Assembly: GCA_001643675.2 (NCBI GenBank)
Contig: LSRY02000006.1
Coordinates: 1,676,501 to 1,740,500, forward strand
Direction of reading: 5' to 3'
Length of the DNA stretch: 64,000 nucleotides
Origin: Monocercomonoides exilis
Lineage: Eukaryota > Preaxostyla > Oxymonadida > Polymastigidae
The notes under the pieces are model-generated. The model saw only the letters and a list, made by a program, of their open reading frames with translations. It was not told the origin of the DNA and searched no databases. This document shows positions 13,125 through 24,569 of the stretch, piece by piece; positions within the stretch are counted from its first letter, which is position 1, and the number at the start of each line of letters is the position of its first letter. The position numbers and the translations under genes were made by a program.

Positions 13125-14591
13125 TTTGGTTAATCACAACTTTAAGTAACATTCAGAAACTCGTTTTTTTTCGGATTTTATGTAATAGAATAATTTAATA
13201 TCAAAAAATAAAACATGCTAGGGGTGAATTTTCCATTTTTCGTATACTTTTTTTCAAAGAAAAAAATCAAATTTTCAAAAATATAATGGTTATGATCAAA
13301 CTAATTTCTAATAATTTGTAATGAAATCAACTTATATAAAGAATTATTTAGTAAATTTTATATAATATAAAGCTTTCTTTTTATATTTTATAAAAAGAAA
13401 ATAACAAAAGTTCTCAATTCATTTTATTATTTATTATTTTCATCTTTCGTCTAGCGCAATCATTGAAACACACGTTTTTTTGTGTGAAAAATTGATTTTT
13501 CGATTATACCTCTAACCCTATTTATAAAAAAAAATTAACAAAAATTAAACGCAAACCCAAAACCTAATATTTCGGTTCGAGAGAAAACCCTAATGCGGAA
13601 AGAAACACTCCAAGTTCATTTTCACGTATTTTTGTTCTTTAAAAACACTTAAATCACAAACAAATTAGAACTCCAAATATCTTTAATTCACTTGATTTGT
13701 ATTAAAAGGTTTGTTTTAACAAATCAATGTAAACAAATCTGGATATTTTCAAAAATCGTTCAATTCTCAAACAATAATTGGGTGAATTTTTTTGAAAAGT
13801 TCCATTTGTTTAATTTTCAAATAAAATTAAAATTTCATTTTTCAATCAAATTTCTGTTCCCACTCACCAAATTTCGCTGTCATTAAAACAGTAACTTGAC
13901 AATGTTAATATTTCCTAGCTGGTGAATTTTCATGATTGGGAACATAATTTTTGATTGAAAAACGAATTTTTTATTTTATTTGAAAATTAAACAAAAGGAA
14001 CTTTTAAAAAAAAATTAGCCAATTTTGTAATTAGTTTGATCATAACCATTATACAGATATCGCATAAAATACCGGACATCGCACAAAATACAGGACAAGA
14101 TCGTTTTCTCAATAACCACTCAAAGAGAAAATCTGATAATATTCCTCCAAATATATCTAAACAAAGCTAACTCATTTGCCATACCGGGCATTCATTTCCA
14201 TGCAGACTGAATATTTAAAAAAATAATTTTTAAAATCTCGGAGAAACACAAAATCAAATTTCTCCGAGATTTTAAAAATTATTTTTTTAAATATTCAGTC
14301 TGCATGGAAATGAATGCCCGGTATGGCAAATGAGTTAGCTTTGTTTAGATATATTTGGAGGAATATTATCAGATTTTCTCTTTGAGTGGTTATTGAGAAA
14401 ACGATCTTGTCCTGTATTTTGTGCGATATCTGTATTTTTGAAAATTTGATTTTTTTCTTTGAAAAAAAGTATACGAAAAATGGAAAATTCACCCCTAGCA
14501 TGTTTTATTTTTTGATATTCAATCATTCTATTACATGAAATCCGAAAAAAAACGAGTTTCTGAATGTTACTTAAAGTTGTGATTAACCGAA
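13125..14591. mobile_element. Foldback (long inverted repeat) element, outer element of a nested pair
   Basis: Two arms pair almost perfectly around a 12-base loop at 14247-14258. The right arm is 14259-14591. The left arm is split: 13125-13283 pairs with 14433-14591, and 14054-14246 pairs with the inner part. Bases 14078-14246 and 14259-14427 are perfect complements where I checked them. The left arm is interrupted by a separate element (13284-14051). It also carries one extra 19-base unit: the motif ATCGCA(T/C)AAAATAC occurs twice (14059 and 14078) but once on the right. The arithmetic is exact: the 789-base offset between the outer and inner pairings equals 768 (insert) + 2 (TA) + 19. No coding capacity. 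The outer ends show no obvious target duplication. Confidence 0.8.
13284..14051. mobile_element. Non-autonomous TA-flanked inverted-repeat element nested in the foldback element
   Basis: This 768-bp segment begins TAATGGTTATGATCAAACTA and ends with its reverse complement, giving terminal inverted repeats of about 23 bases. It is flanked by TA on both sides (13282-13283 and 14052-14053). The uninterrupted sister arm of the host element shows the empty site with a single TA, so a TA target duplication is directly visible, as expected for Tc1/mariner/pogo-type transposition. A second internal inverted repeat pairs about 13780-13870 with 13921-14030. No transposase is encoded. Confidence 0.82.
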
Positions 14592-16509
14592 CAAAGCATG
14601 AATTATTAGTAAATAAATGTTAATCCAAAAAAACATTTTTATTTTTTTCATTCCTGTGTGTTCTCAAAACATTACAATATTTCATCAATGAATCCTGTTT
14701 GCAGATGTGAGAATCCTTTTTAATTGCACATCAAAGAAATTACAAATAGGTTTCAAGTGAAACAATAATTTAATCCTTATTCCATAAAAAGCTTAAAAGT
14801 CAGTGTTATCACGCAAATTACTAATGTCTATAATGTTATTACAAATATTATGGCGAACATGCATTTTTTCAAAGATAATTACTTATATTGGTGACTATTT
14901 TTGATAATATATTTTTTCTTTCGAAAAATTCCGTTTCAAAGTTTCACATTAATATCAACTCAAGAGTACAGGAAAAAAAAAAGACCGAAAAAAAACATCA
15001 ACATCATTTTTTGATCAATAACATTTGCTTTCGAATAAGTTGCGATAAACAAACAATCAAAATACAAAAGCTCTTCCCTGTGACAAACAAAAAATGAAAA
15101 ATAAACGCCAAGGAATAAATTGAGATTTATAAAAAATTACCCAAATCAATTTTCTTTTTGTTTTATTTCAAAACATTTAGAGTTTCAAACTTCAACAACT
15201 ATTTCCGACATTATGACGCAAATTATTATCATCTTATCTCTTATTCTCACATTTTGATAAAGAGAATTCTAAATATTTAAAACATTCAAATTATCCAAAA
15301 AATTTCGAAAAAATCATTTTCAATATCACTTAACAAGGATGTATTTTGATTATTTCCTTCTTATTTTTTTTTCTAAACAAACTCATTTTTTTTTACACGC
15401 CTTTCACTTTTATTTCAACCAATAATGAAAAATAAAATTTTTATTTAAAGAAAATAAAAAAAAATCAAGTTCACTCTTATTTTTAATTTTTCGATCAATT
15501 TTTTTATTGAAAAGAAAAACCAATCGATGTGTTGTGTTAATATGAGAATTTTAAACAAATTGAAAAAATAATAAATAAAAAAGAAAAAAGAAAACCAATC
15601 GCCTCGTAAACTCCGTTTCTGTATTTATTTTTGAAAAATCATTTCTTTGATTAATACAAAAAAAAAAAAAAAGAATAAGGAAAAAAGGAAACACTTCAAA
15701 TTTTGTGATTTTTGAAAACAAAAAAATACATGTATTTAAGTGACATGAAATGCAAATATTTCTTTTCAAACTTTCTTTCTTTGTCATAAATGAGAAAGAT
15801 TAACCTCAATCGACAAACTTTTCTTTCTTTTTATTATTAACTATCCTTTTATCATTCTTTTAATTTTTTGTGTTAATTGGAAAAGTCTTTTTTTCATTAA
15901 ATATTAAATTGAGTTTTTCGTTGTGAGTGTTTTGTTCAAACAAATGCAAAAATATTTAATTTGAACACTTTTCGTGGTTTTCAAAAAAAAAAATAAATGA
16001 AATACTTAAAAAACGAACTGTTTATTAATATCTTTGATTTAAAGTATTAATCTTTAAATATATTACTAAATTAAAAGATTGAATACTATTAAAGTTCAAA
16101 AACATATGGAGAAATAAAAAATTTTTTTAATTAGCGAAAAATAATTTTTTGAACGAATAAATGGGAAATAGAAACTGAAAATCCAGCAAACACATCTGTA
16201 AAAAAAACAATATATAGAACTTGTAAACATTGAAAAGCAAATTGCCTTTCCACTCAATAATGTTATGACAAGTTAAACATCGATAATACATCACAAAAAA
16301 AAAAAATTGATAGAAGTTTTGTTGATATATAAATAATTAATAACTTAATGCTTCACATTAATAAAAGCAACAATTTTTCTTCCATTAGGCAATAAACAGT
16401 TGCACGAAGTTATGAATCTATTCGGCAAATTCATTTGAACCTCAGCAAATGAATTGCTCAATTGATATGCATTATTTTTTTGAAACAATCTAATGGAACA
16501 ATATAACAT

Positions 16510-17716
16510 TCATATTGGCCTATGCAACGATAAATTATCAGAACTGTTCATGATATAAAGATTAGACATATTGATAGTATCTGCTCTTTCCTCCACCCTA
16601 GAATGCAAAGATGAATTGAAAGTTACATATTGATCATTTTGTCTTCCTTCTGATAGATTGGATAGTGTCGGTGCAATATAATTATGCGATAGTACTGCTG
16701 TTTGAGTTGTAGTCTTCGAATTGGCTTGAGATTCCTCTGGATCTTTGCATGTGATAACTGCCAAAGAAGCAAGAAAAACAAAAGGAGCAAGAGCTTCTTC
16801 GAGAAGACACAGAAAAACAGATCGGATAATAGCTGGACGACTATTGAAAATAAAAGAAAATTAATCACGTAAACAGACATAACAACAATAATACAAATAC
16901 CATTTTTCTTCATCAGCAAAGCATTTTTCTTTCTCATCATCAGGGAAAGCTTCATTATCAATTACTATTACAATTAATTCATAAATAATTGTAATCAAAA
17001 AAACAACAGCAATAAGAAAAAGTATGACAACAAATTGACGCAATCTATGCTTTAGCATTACGAAAAGCATATTATTTTGAGGAATTTTGCGAGTTATTAA
17101 TAAAGTATTCACAGCCATTAATATAAGAGGAATAAAAATGCAAATAAACTGAACAAGGAAAAAAATATTAACAATTAAAACATCATCAAAAACATTAAAA
17201 TCATAAAGCACTTCTAAACAAAAATGAACTATAAACGAACCACCCAAAATAACAAGAAGTATCAAAGTATATAAAAATTTACATCGCTTTGATGAAATAA
17301 AAGGAGTAACAGTAACACTAAAAAGCCATAATTCAACTAAAATCCAAGGAGGAAAATAAATCAAATCATCAACATCAAGACATAAAATGAAAGAGATCAT
17401 CTGTGACTTATAAGGAAAAGGAACAATTGTTGTGAGACAGTTGTGAATACCATGAAGGGTAAACAAAATCAAATACGAAAGTTTTAGTAACGAATAATTC
17501 TTTTTAAATTTTTTCAACTCGAAAAAAATAAGATATCCCGCAAGAAGGGAAGTTGCAAAGAAAAAAAATAAATTAATGCAGGCAAAGCCCCCAAAATCTC
17601 CATACATAACTAAGATAAGAAATAACAAATAAAAAAATAAGAAGAACAAAAAACATACCATTGCAATATCCAGTTATTTGTATTTGAACAGAATTTTCTC
17701 TTTCTTTATCAAACAT
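16510..17716 (-). CDS. Seven-transmembrane protein (TOM1/THH1- or GPCR-like)
   Basis: Three exons. The start ATG is at 17716, the first exon (MFDKERENSVQIQITGYCN) joins in phase across 17671-17610 to the main exon, and a second intron joins KC to RPAIIRSVFL. The main exon has about six strongly hydrophobic segments separated by short charged loops; a seventh lies in the last exon (FLCLLEEALAPFVFLASLAV). A polar Ser/Thr/Asn-rich cytoplasmic-type tail follows. The layout resembles the THH1/TOM1/TOM3 family or a divergent GPCR, but I see no decisive motif such as DRY or NPxxY. About 330 residues. Integral membrane location is secure; function is not. Confidence 0.65.
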
Positions 17717-18029
17717 TATTTATATAAATCTTGGTTAAGATCACAGAAATGAAGAATAGAGATATCGAAGAGCAGTTAATATCACCCTTTTTGAGTTACA
17801 AAAATTTTTTTTACAAGAAGAAGATGAAGAAAAAAATTAATTGCTTGTATCTAAAAAATAAAACTTTTAGAATAGCAATACTTTAAAATTCTCTCTCAAA
17901 ACGAAGTGAAAGTTTAACGCAATGCAACTAAATAAAAGCATGACATTGCCACTAAAAGTGAAAAAATTCAATTATTTCTTAAATTAAAAATTGATAAAAA
18001 ATCAGCAGACAAAAAAGAAATGAGAAGGA
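17717..18029. other. Intergenic, no gene seen
   Basis: A 313-base AT-rich spacer between two minus-strand genes. It should contain the promoter of the seven-helix protein gene and the 3' flank of VPS26C. No distinct motif stands out. Confidence 0.5.
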
Positions 18030-19217
18030 TTAAGGATCAGTCCACACAGTACCCCTATCAGGCTTTGTTCTGTAGAAAACAACAGGAACATTTTCACTAA
18101 CAAGTGATTGATCTTGAAATAATACAACAACATTTACTTCAAATTCAACAGCAAATAGCGGGCTTTTCATTGTCGATGAGACAAATAAGCGAGGAAGAAC
18201 CATGTGAATCGGTAATTTTGTCCCGTGCAATATATCTCCATCTGCAATTTGAATGTTTTGTATTTCAGTAACTTCGAAATGTTTGCTTGATACAACCGAT
18301 TCAGCCCTCACAAGTTGTAGCTCAACACTTCTGATAGGCAAAGTACTATTAACAATTTCAATCTCTCCCATGAATGGTTCCACCACATTGCATAAACGTG
18401 TATTAACTCTTCCCCTGAAATGAAATGATGGAGCTTCCGAATCCGATTTATCAGAAGCCTTATAAAAAGTGTTGACAAAAATTAATTTTTAAATAAAAAT
18501 TAACGCTTAAGTATAATAAAGATTCAATAAAACCTTTTTCAATTTCTCGCTTGTCATTTCGAATTCTAGTGGTTTTGGAGGATGAGCTTCATGACTCTAA
18601 AAATTGAATTCATATCCTTAAATTATGCTTAGAATAATTTAACTTTAGCAAACATAATCAACAATTACAACTTCAACAGTCTTTTTTAAAGTTTTTGAAA
18701 ACATTCCACGTGGAATTTCGCATGTCAACGTATAACGTACATTAACTAAAATTCCATGGTAAGTTTCAAAATAATGAAATCCTTCTTTCATTTCAAGAGG
18801 AAATTCAAATGGAATTTCAGTGATCCCTTTCGGAAGTTTCCCAGCTTGAGAAATATCAACTGCAATGCGAGCTAGTTGATGCTTTTCTTGAGAAGAAAAT
18901 GCCTAAATCAAATATGTAAATATTTTACACTTACTGAAAAAAGAACAATTGAAAAATCAATTCCCAAACAGCTGAATCAAGTCCATGAGTCAATGTCAAC
19001 GACCCTTCAAATACTAATTTTATTCCTTGATGCGTTAGGGCTTGAGTAGGACTGTCAACTCTTATTAAACCATTAACAGGACGCTACAAAATCACAATAA
19101 AAAATGATTGCAAAAGAAAAAGAAATACACATATTCATCAAAAATAATTGTTAAGCAAACTCCAGGTGTGTATGTTTTATCAGGTCTTTTCAGCGAAATG
19201 GCGAGAGAAGGCTCCAT
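18030..19217 (-). CDS. VPS26C: VPS26C (DSCR3), arrestin-fold subunit of the Retriever/Commander recycling complex
   Basis: Start ATG 19217; first exon MEPSLAISLKRPDKTYTPG, matching the VPS26C/DSCR3 N-terminus (basic residues, then K-x-Y-x-x-G). Middle exons carry the arrestin-like strands, including GIKLVFEGSL and FHYFETYHGILV-type segments. The last exon gives the family hallmark IRSVELQLVRAE, then TEIQNIQIADGDILHG, PIHMVLPRLF and FAVEFEVNVVVLF, which separate VPS26C from retromer VPS26A/B. About 310 residues, the usual length. VPS26C pairs with VPS35L and VPS29 to recycle membrane proteins from endosomes. The first exon lies only 64 bp from the oppositely oriented DNALI1 start. Confidence 0.9.
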
Positions 19218-19281
19218 GAACTTTTTTTCTTTATTTCAGATCTGAGCCCATACTTCTATAAGTGCTATAACTGTCCGAAAA
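19218..19281. promoter_or_regulatory. Compact 64-bp bidirectional promoter, VPS26C / DNALI1
   Basis: Only 64 bases separate the start codons of two divergent genes (ATG on the minus strand at 19217, ATG on the plus strand at 19282). The 5' UTRs and core promoters must therefore overlap or extend into the neighbouring coding sequence. I see no TATA box. Confidence 0.55.
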
Positions 19282-20419
19282 ATGACTGCGCTTTCTTCAC
19301 AGCTCCTTCCATCTTTGGTGAAATATGAAATTCCTACTCTTGTTAGCAACACAAAGGATAAAAAAACTGCTGCGGCAAAATCAAAATCCGGAGCGTCAGG
19401 CGATGCAAAAAGTCAACTTGCCTTTACTGAAGAAATATTAAATAGTATTCTTCCACCACGGTTTGACGTGATATATTTCTTAAATGCATTTAAATTACAA
19501 TCACCATTTTGATTTTGATTTTATATTTTTTGAAAATTCTTTCTTTTAGTGAATTTGAAGAGGATGGACAACGATGGATTCAAAAAGTCAGTGCAACTCC
19601 AGCTACTCGACAAGATGTTGAAGCATTAAACGTATACTTTCGTCAATTTAAAAAAATAAAATTGTAATATTTAAAATTTACTCTCAAAAATTTGATGAAT
19701 AAAATTAAACTTCAGGAAGCACTTGATCGAGCTCTTGTCCAGCGCCAGGCTAGAGAAAATGGAATATGCCCGGTGAGGGAACGTCTTTACGATGAATGCT
19801 TTGGTATTTAAAATTTTATGAATGTTTATTTCTGAAAAATATTTTTTATTTTTTCATAGACGAACTTATTCGACATGTCACCATCAGTTGCTCTGAAAGA
19901 GGGTTTCTGCTTCTCCGCGTAAGAGACGAACTGCGAATGAGAGTTGCTGCATATCAAACACTTTATGAGAGTTCAATTGCGTTTGGATTGAGAAAGGCAC
20001 TTCAAGCTGAATTGGGCAGAACTGAACAGGAAGAAAAGGTATAACAGCAATTTTTTATTAATCGGAAGATTTGTTTATTCAAAAAAATTTTTCTTCTAAA
20101 AATTTTTTGTTTTTATTTAATGATCAATTTAATTTTAATTGTATCTTTTTAATCAAAAATTTTTATTTTCTCCATTTATTAAACATATTTTAAAAAAATT
20201 TCTCTTCAGATCAGCAGATTACTTCAGGAAAAGAAAGAATTAGAAAAAGAGAATGCCAAATTAAAAGCACGATTGGAAATGGTTGAGAAAAAAGAAGCCG
20301 AAAGGAGAGCATTTGAAGAGAAAAAGCATGCTGAAGAAATTGCATATTATCAACACCAAAGCCAGCAACTCAAGGCTCAACTTGTACAGGCACTTGGACC
20401 CCAGAAAAAGGAGAAGTGA
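19282..20419 (+). CDS. DNALI1: Axonemal dynein light intermediate chain DNALI1 (p28)
   Basis: Five exons spliced by eye. The N-terminus MTALSSQLLPSLVKYEIPTLV is typical of p28. It is followed by a disordered Lys/Ala/Ser stretch and FTEEILNSILPPR, the conserved anchor segment. Later exons give GQRWIQKVSATPATRQDVEAL, LDRALVQRQARENGICPVRE, then the core ELIRHVTISCSERGFLLLRV and RMRVAAYQTLYESSIAFGLR. A C-terminal coiled coil ends in QALGPQKKEK and TGA 20417-20419. About 250 residues, as in animals and Chlamydomonas IDA4. The protein belongs to single-headed inner-arm dyneins, binding centrin or actin at the heavy-chain tails. Its presence implies motile flagella. Confidence 0.92.
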
Positions 20420-20818
20420 AAATGATGTATTTTTTTTTCTTTTGAGAGGGAGGTTGGACGCTGAAGAGAGAGTTGTGCGATTACAGGAGATTATTCAGTG
20501 TGGTCAATCACTTTCATTTTTTTATACTTTTGTTTCTTCAATTCACTAACTCAGTAAAAAAACTCAACTTCTTCAAATAGTTTTATTTCTTTTTCATTTT
20601 CATTTTTTCTCTTTAAAACTCAAACCCTTTCCCAAAAAAAGTTGCAAAAACAAACATTAAGATAAGTCTTTTTAAATGAAATGGATAAATGAAGAAAAGA
20701 GTACAACATGAGTCAAAAAGAGTAAGTTTTGCCACTATCAAATGATTATTAAAAAACACAAAAATCAAAATTGAATCTTTGAAAAAAAAATCATTTAAAA
20801 AAAAAAATACATCAGGTT
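20420..20818. other. Convergent 3' intergenic region
   Basis: About 400 bases between the stop codons of DNALI1 (+) and CFAP206 (-). A Gly/Arg-rich frame continues past the DNALI1 stop for about 40 codons but has no start and looks like chance. Otherwise AT-rich with poly-A runs. Confidence 0.5.
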
Positions 20819-23447
20819 TTAGTAAAACTTTCCTTTCTGTTTTGGTTTTGTCTGAACATCCTGCAACTCAAGAGTCACCACTGACATCTTTGTGCCAGGC
20901 GGTCCTCTGAGGTTCTGAAGATAACGAACAGTCTTCTTTGGATTAACTCCAACATCATGTCCAGTGTTGGTTTCATTGTCTCTTAGCTCGTATGCTTGCG
21001 TCTCTGCTTCACGTCTGAAGTGCGATGCAATCGTCTGAGTGGAATGCGTCCTCTTTTTCTTCAGCTGCACAAGTTGCAACGCTTTCCTCCGCAGATTCCA
21101 CTCGTTCCATTCGTAATGCGGATCGATGTGTGATTCTACAAAGTGCACTGGCGTCTGAGTGTCTGAATCTACTTTTGTGGCCACTGGCTGTGCAACAGGA
21201 ACAGCTGCATATGTTTTCGCTCGTGTGAGGACGTGGCCGCGTGGCGGAAGCACATCCATCGAAGGTATTTCAGCTTTCAGTGCAAGAACAGGAATCAGTT
21301 CTGGTTGCATCGTCGCAGTCTGATAGATTGCATCCACGAAATACTTCGGGTTCTTTTTGAACTCGTTCATGCAATGATGAGAAGTGAAAGCAAAGTTCAT
21401 TGTGATGTCTCGGATGGTCCATTTTAAAAACCCATATGCCGGATCTCCTTCTATCAGCAGTCCATTACGGCGAATAAAGCATACAGGACAGAAACCCTAT
21501 TGCGAATAACAATCGAACAATAATCTCTTTTTTAAAAAAATTCAAACAAAAGTTGAGGAACAAACCTCGAAGTGAAGTTGAGTTTCATTAAATTGAGGTG
21601 ATGAAGGTGAAATGTGAGTGACGTTCATTGGGACCGATGCTTCTGGAACCTCTTCAGTTGGAGTATCATCAAATGTCATGTCTGTTCCGCCTTTTTCAAC
21701 TCTTTCTCTTTCCTCCCCTGTTTTCCATAGAGAATGATTATTATATTTAAAAAAATTTTGTTCAAGAAAATATTCAGCATCAGATGTCGAATTCAAGCCA
21801 TTAAAGAAAAACGAATAGTAAAAATGGTTTAATTACAATGAAATAAAATAAAATTAAATTGATCGAAGAAACACCATTAAATACAAACCAACAAGCTGCT
21901 GAATTTCCTCTGGCGACAATGAAAAGGTTATCTGTTCAGGTGGAAGCACTGATATTTGAGCCATTTCTGACAGATCGTGCTCCATGTCATATGCGCGCGG
22001 ATAAAGATAAGGCAAAAGAGAAATCAGTGTGTTTCGCAACGAAAACACATCGTCAAATGCAGCAAATAAAGAGTGCCACAGCCTTGACAACCTTACAAAT
22101 CGAGGCTAAAAATTGTAACACATTTGAAATTAAAAAACAAAATTCAAACAAAAAATAAAATTATTAAATATTTTGTAAGACAATTAGAAAATTGACATAA
22201 AAAAGACAAGGATATATATATATATATGACCTCACCTCACCTCACCTCACCTCAACTTATAAAAAAAAAACCACATAACATGAACAGAAACAAGAAATAT
22301 TGTAAACTAACATACATAAACTTGTGCTTTTGGAATCGCAGTCTTACCGCCCACAACTTCCCTCACCTCTTCAAGTTCTTTTTTGAAGCTGTCTGAGGCA
22401 GCATGCGAAAAATTCCCAACTTCATCTATTTCTGTGTACAACGTTCTTAGAAATAGAACCAATTGCTGTCTGTTAAGAAGCTCGTTTTTCAGCAGAGAAG
22501 CATCAAGTCCTTCAATGAAGCTTGGAAATGAAACAGAAGTTGGCGCGGAAGAGGAAGGGCTCGAAGAAGAGGAGGCAGAAGCAGATAACGAAGGCGAAGG
22601 CGAAGAAGATGTCGAAGGAGATGCTGATGATTCCTTCTCTCTTTGCTGCTTTTCTTTCATCATCAAAGCAAGCTGAATTGCCTTTTTGTGATCATCAGTC
22701 ATCTGAAGAACTTGACCAATCTGATTTTTTAGAAGCTCCGTATCGCTTTCACAAAGCAAATGATAATCAAGTAAATCTTCAGAACCAAGTTGGGAGTGCT
22801 TGTGGAAAAGCCTGATTCCCAATACTATTTCGCACAATTCTTTCAGTTGAACCTCCAAATCCTGGACGTCCATCCTTACGATCGACGATAAATCCCGGCG
22901 TGGCAAAACACTCTCTAAAGCTGAAGCAACTTCTTCACGTACTTTGTCCTCTTTTATTTCAGCTTGGGGAGCAGCATTGGCAAACACATAATTGAGTAAA
23001 GGCTGATAAAGATCTTCAACTCTGATTCTCCCAGCTTCAACTTGTTTTCTCCCATCAATAAGAGAAGAATATAACATTTTGATTTCAGTTTCTTTTTCAC
23101 TGAATTTTTGTGTAGACTGACCTTGTTCCGCGCTTGAACAAGTATAGAATGCCACCTGCATTTTAATAGTGTTCAATATCATAGAATTCTCTTCTCTAAG
23201 GGTGCGCTTCACTTTCTAGATAAAATATTTGTTGAAAATGTCAATATACGAAAATGTATCATTAACAAACAGATATCAATTCATTTTCTTCATCATCGGT
23301 CAAAGAGTCGCCAGAACCGAATGTCTCCGATTCATTTAAAAGTATTTTTTTCACAATAAACATAACAAGTATTTCATCATCTACATAACCCTCATCAGAG
23401 TTTTCTTTTATTATTCTCGCAATAATTTGTCGAAGTTGTTCACTCAT
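20819..23447 (-). CDS. CFAP206: CFAP206 cilia/flagella-associated protein (radial-spoke base)
   Basis: Start ATG 23447; about six exons. The first exon (MSEQLRQIIARIIKENSDEG, then FIVKKILLN) and the second (ENSMILNTIKMQVAFYT) match the CFAP206 N-terminus, including the 'D/NTIKMQV' signature. The block ELCEIVLGIRLFHKHSQLGSE follows. After a low-complexity Ser/Ala insert, later exons give LWHSLFAAFDDVFSLRNTL and PYLYPRAYDME, then GFCPVCFIRRNGLLIEGDPA. The C-terminus carries EWNEWNLRRKALQLVQLKKK and THSTQTIASHFRREAETQAY, a typical tail. About 700 residues, slightly long. CFAP206 anchors radial spoke 2 and dynein c to doublet microtubules. It converges with DNALI1, another axonemal gene. Confidence 0.88.
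22212..22256. repeat. (AT)n plus (CCTCA)n tandem repeat inside a CFAP206 intron
   Basis: An AT dinucleotide tract is followed directly by about five copies of the pentamer CCTCA/CTCAC. It falls in the intron between the exon ending KAQVY and the exon starting PRFVRL. The C-rich pentamer contrasts with the very AT-rich intron around it. Confidence 0.85.
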
Positions 23448-23630
23448 GTCTTAAAAAAATCTACTTGTTCAAAATTCACAAAAACAAATATAATATATAA
23501 AAATAATCTATTTATCTTTGCAAACGCAAGCCCGTTCTCCGAAGCAATATCCAAAAATTAAAAACGGTTTTTGAATAAAAAATATAACATATTCGATCAA
23601 AGAAAAAATTTATGGTCTCAATAATAATTT

Positions 23631-24445
23631 ATGGATGATTTTCTGAAGATTCAGGAATTCACTGGTATGATTTTCTTAATATTTTAAACATCTTATATAA
23701 ACAAATTTATTTCAGAAGAAGGATGGGACATAGAGGTTTGCATATTGATGAAATTTCTAAATTTTTTGATATCATAACACTGAACTGAGTTTAGGATGAT
23801 ATTGCGTTAATACGAGCAGTGGAAATGGGAAATTCATTTTCACAAATTTTCAGAAATCCAGCTTTTTTTAAAAAGAAGCATGCTTTGAGGTCTATAGAAC
23901 TGAGATATTTTTTTTTGTTATATGGGAAAGAAGGACTTAATCGGTTTAAACACAAAGATGACAAAAAAAGCGGAGATTTTGAAGAATGTGTTCAACAAAA
24001 ATTAATGGAATTTGATTCATATTTGAATGATGCTCCTTTTTATTTATATGATGTACCAAAAGAACCAAAAATACCAACCACTGAACTTATTGGTATGGAG
24101 CAACAACTACATCAATTTACTTTTATGGATGCTATTCAGTCACAACAAAAGCCTCCTCTAGCGATGCTTTGCGGGGAAGATTTTGATATATTTTTACACG
24201 AGCACTCTTCATATTTTAAAATCCAAGATGATAAAATAACTCAAATTACACAGTTTTCTGATGACTTTGATTCAACTGTTATTAAAATTGAACTGCTTGC
24301 AGATGGAGTTTGGCAACTGAATGCCAAATGCTCAACTGGGCTGCAAATTAATGAAGTGGATATTCCTCAAGGAGAAGCAGCAGCAATTCCGCAAGATGCT
24401 ATCATTACTGTTTGCAAAAATTATTTCATTCATGCATTCTTATAA
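23631..24445 (+). CDS. MCRS1: MCRS1-like protein (SANT-like MCRS_N domain plus degenerate FHA-like C-terminus)
   Basis: Three exons; ATG 23631. MDDFLKIQEFT joins to EEGWDIE and then DDIALIRAVEMGNSFSQIF, both junctions in phase. The segment from WDIEDDIALIRAV through FFKKKHALRSIELRYFFLLY matches the N-terminal domain of microspherule protein 1: W-x-x-x-D-D-x-x-L-I-x-A-V, then an aromatic-rich R-x-x-x-L-Y end. The last ~100 residues (LAMLCGEDFDIFLHEHSSYF, then GVWQLNAKCSTGLQINEVDI, AIITVCKNYFIHAF) fall where MCRS1 has its FHA domain and have a similar strand pattern, but FHA phosphothreonine-binding residues are not clear. MCRS1 belongs to INO80/NSL chromatin complexes and acts at spindle poles. 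About 250 residues, shorter than animal MCRS1. Confidence 0.55.
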
Positions 24446-24569
24446 CTTTCTTTATTACTTTTTGATTAACAATTTTCAAGATAAAATCACATTCACTAAT
24501 ATTTCATTACTTCGTAGCTTTTATTGAACATTTGACATATCATTCTCATGAAGAAAATCTGAGTGAAAA

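Larger units (their letters stand above)
12514..16509. other. Four-kb gene-free region
   Basis: No coding frame here is convincing; the short open frames are AT-rich noise or lie inside inverted repeats. Bases 13125-14591 are occupied by nested foldback elements, listed separately. The flanks 12514-13124 and 14592-16509 are plain AT-rich DNA with many homopolymers, in which I see nothing specific. Confidence 0.6.

Noticed and set aside
13505-13595. AACCCTAA-like motifs suggesting telomeric repeats
   Set aside because: Only isolated copies separated by unrelated sequence; no tandem array.
14295-14526. Overlapping 63-68-codon minus-strand frames
   Set aside because: They lie wholly inside the foldback arm and are repeated, in part, in the other arm; no coding character.
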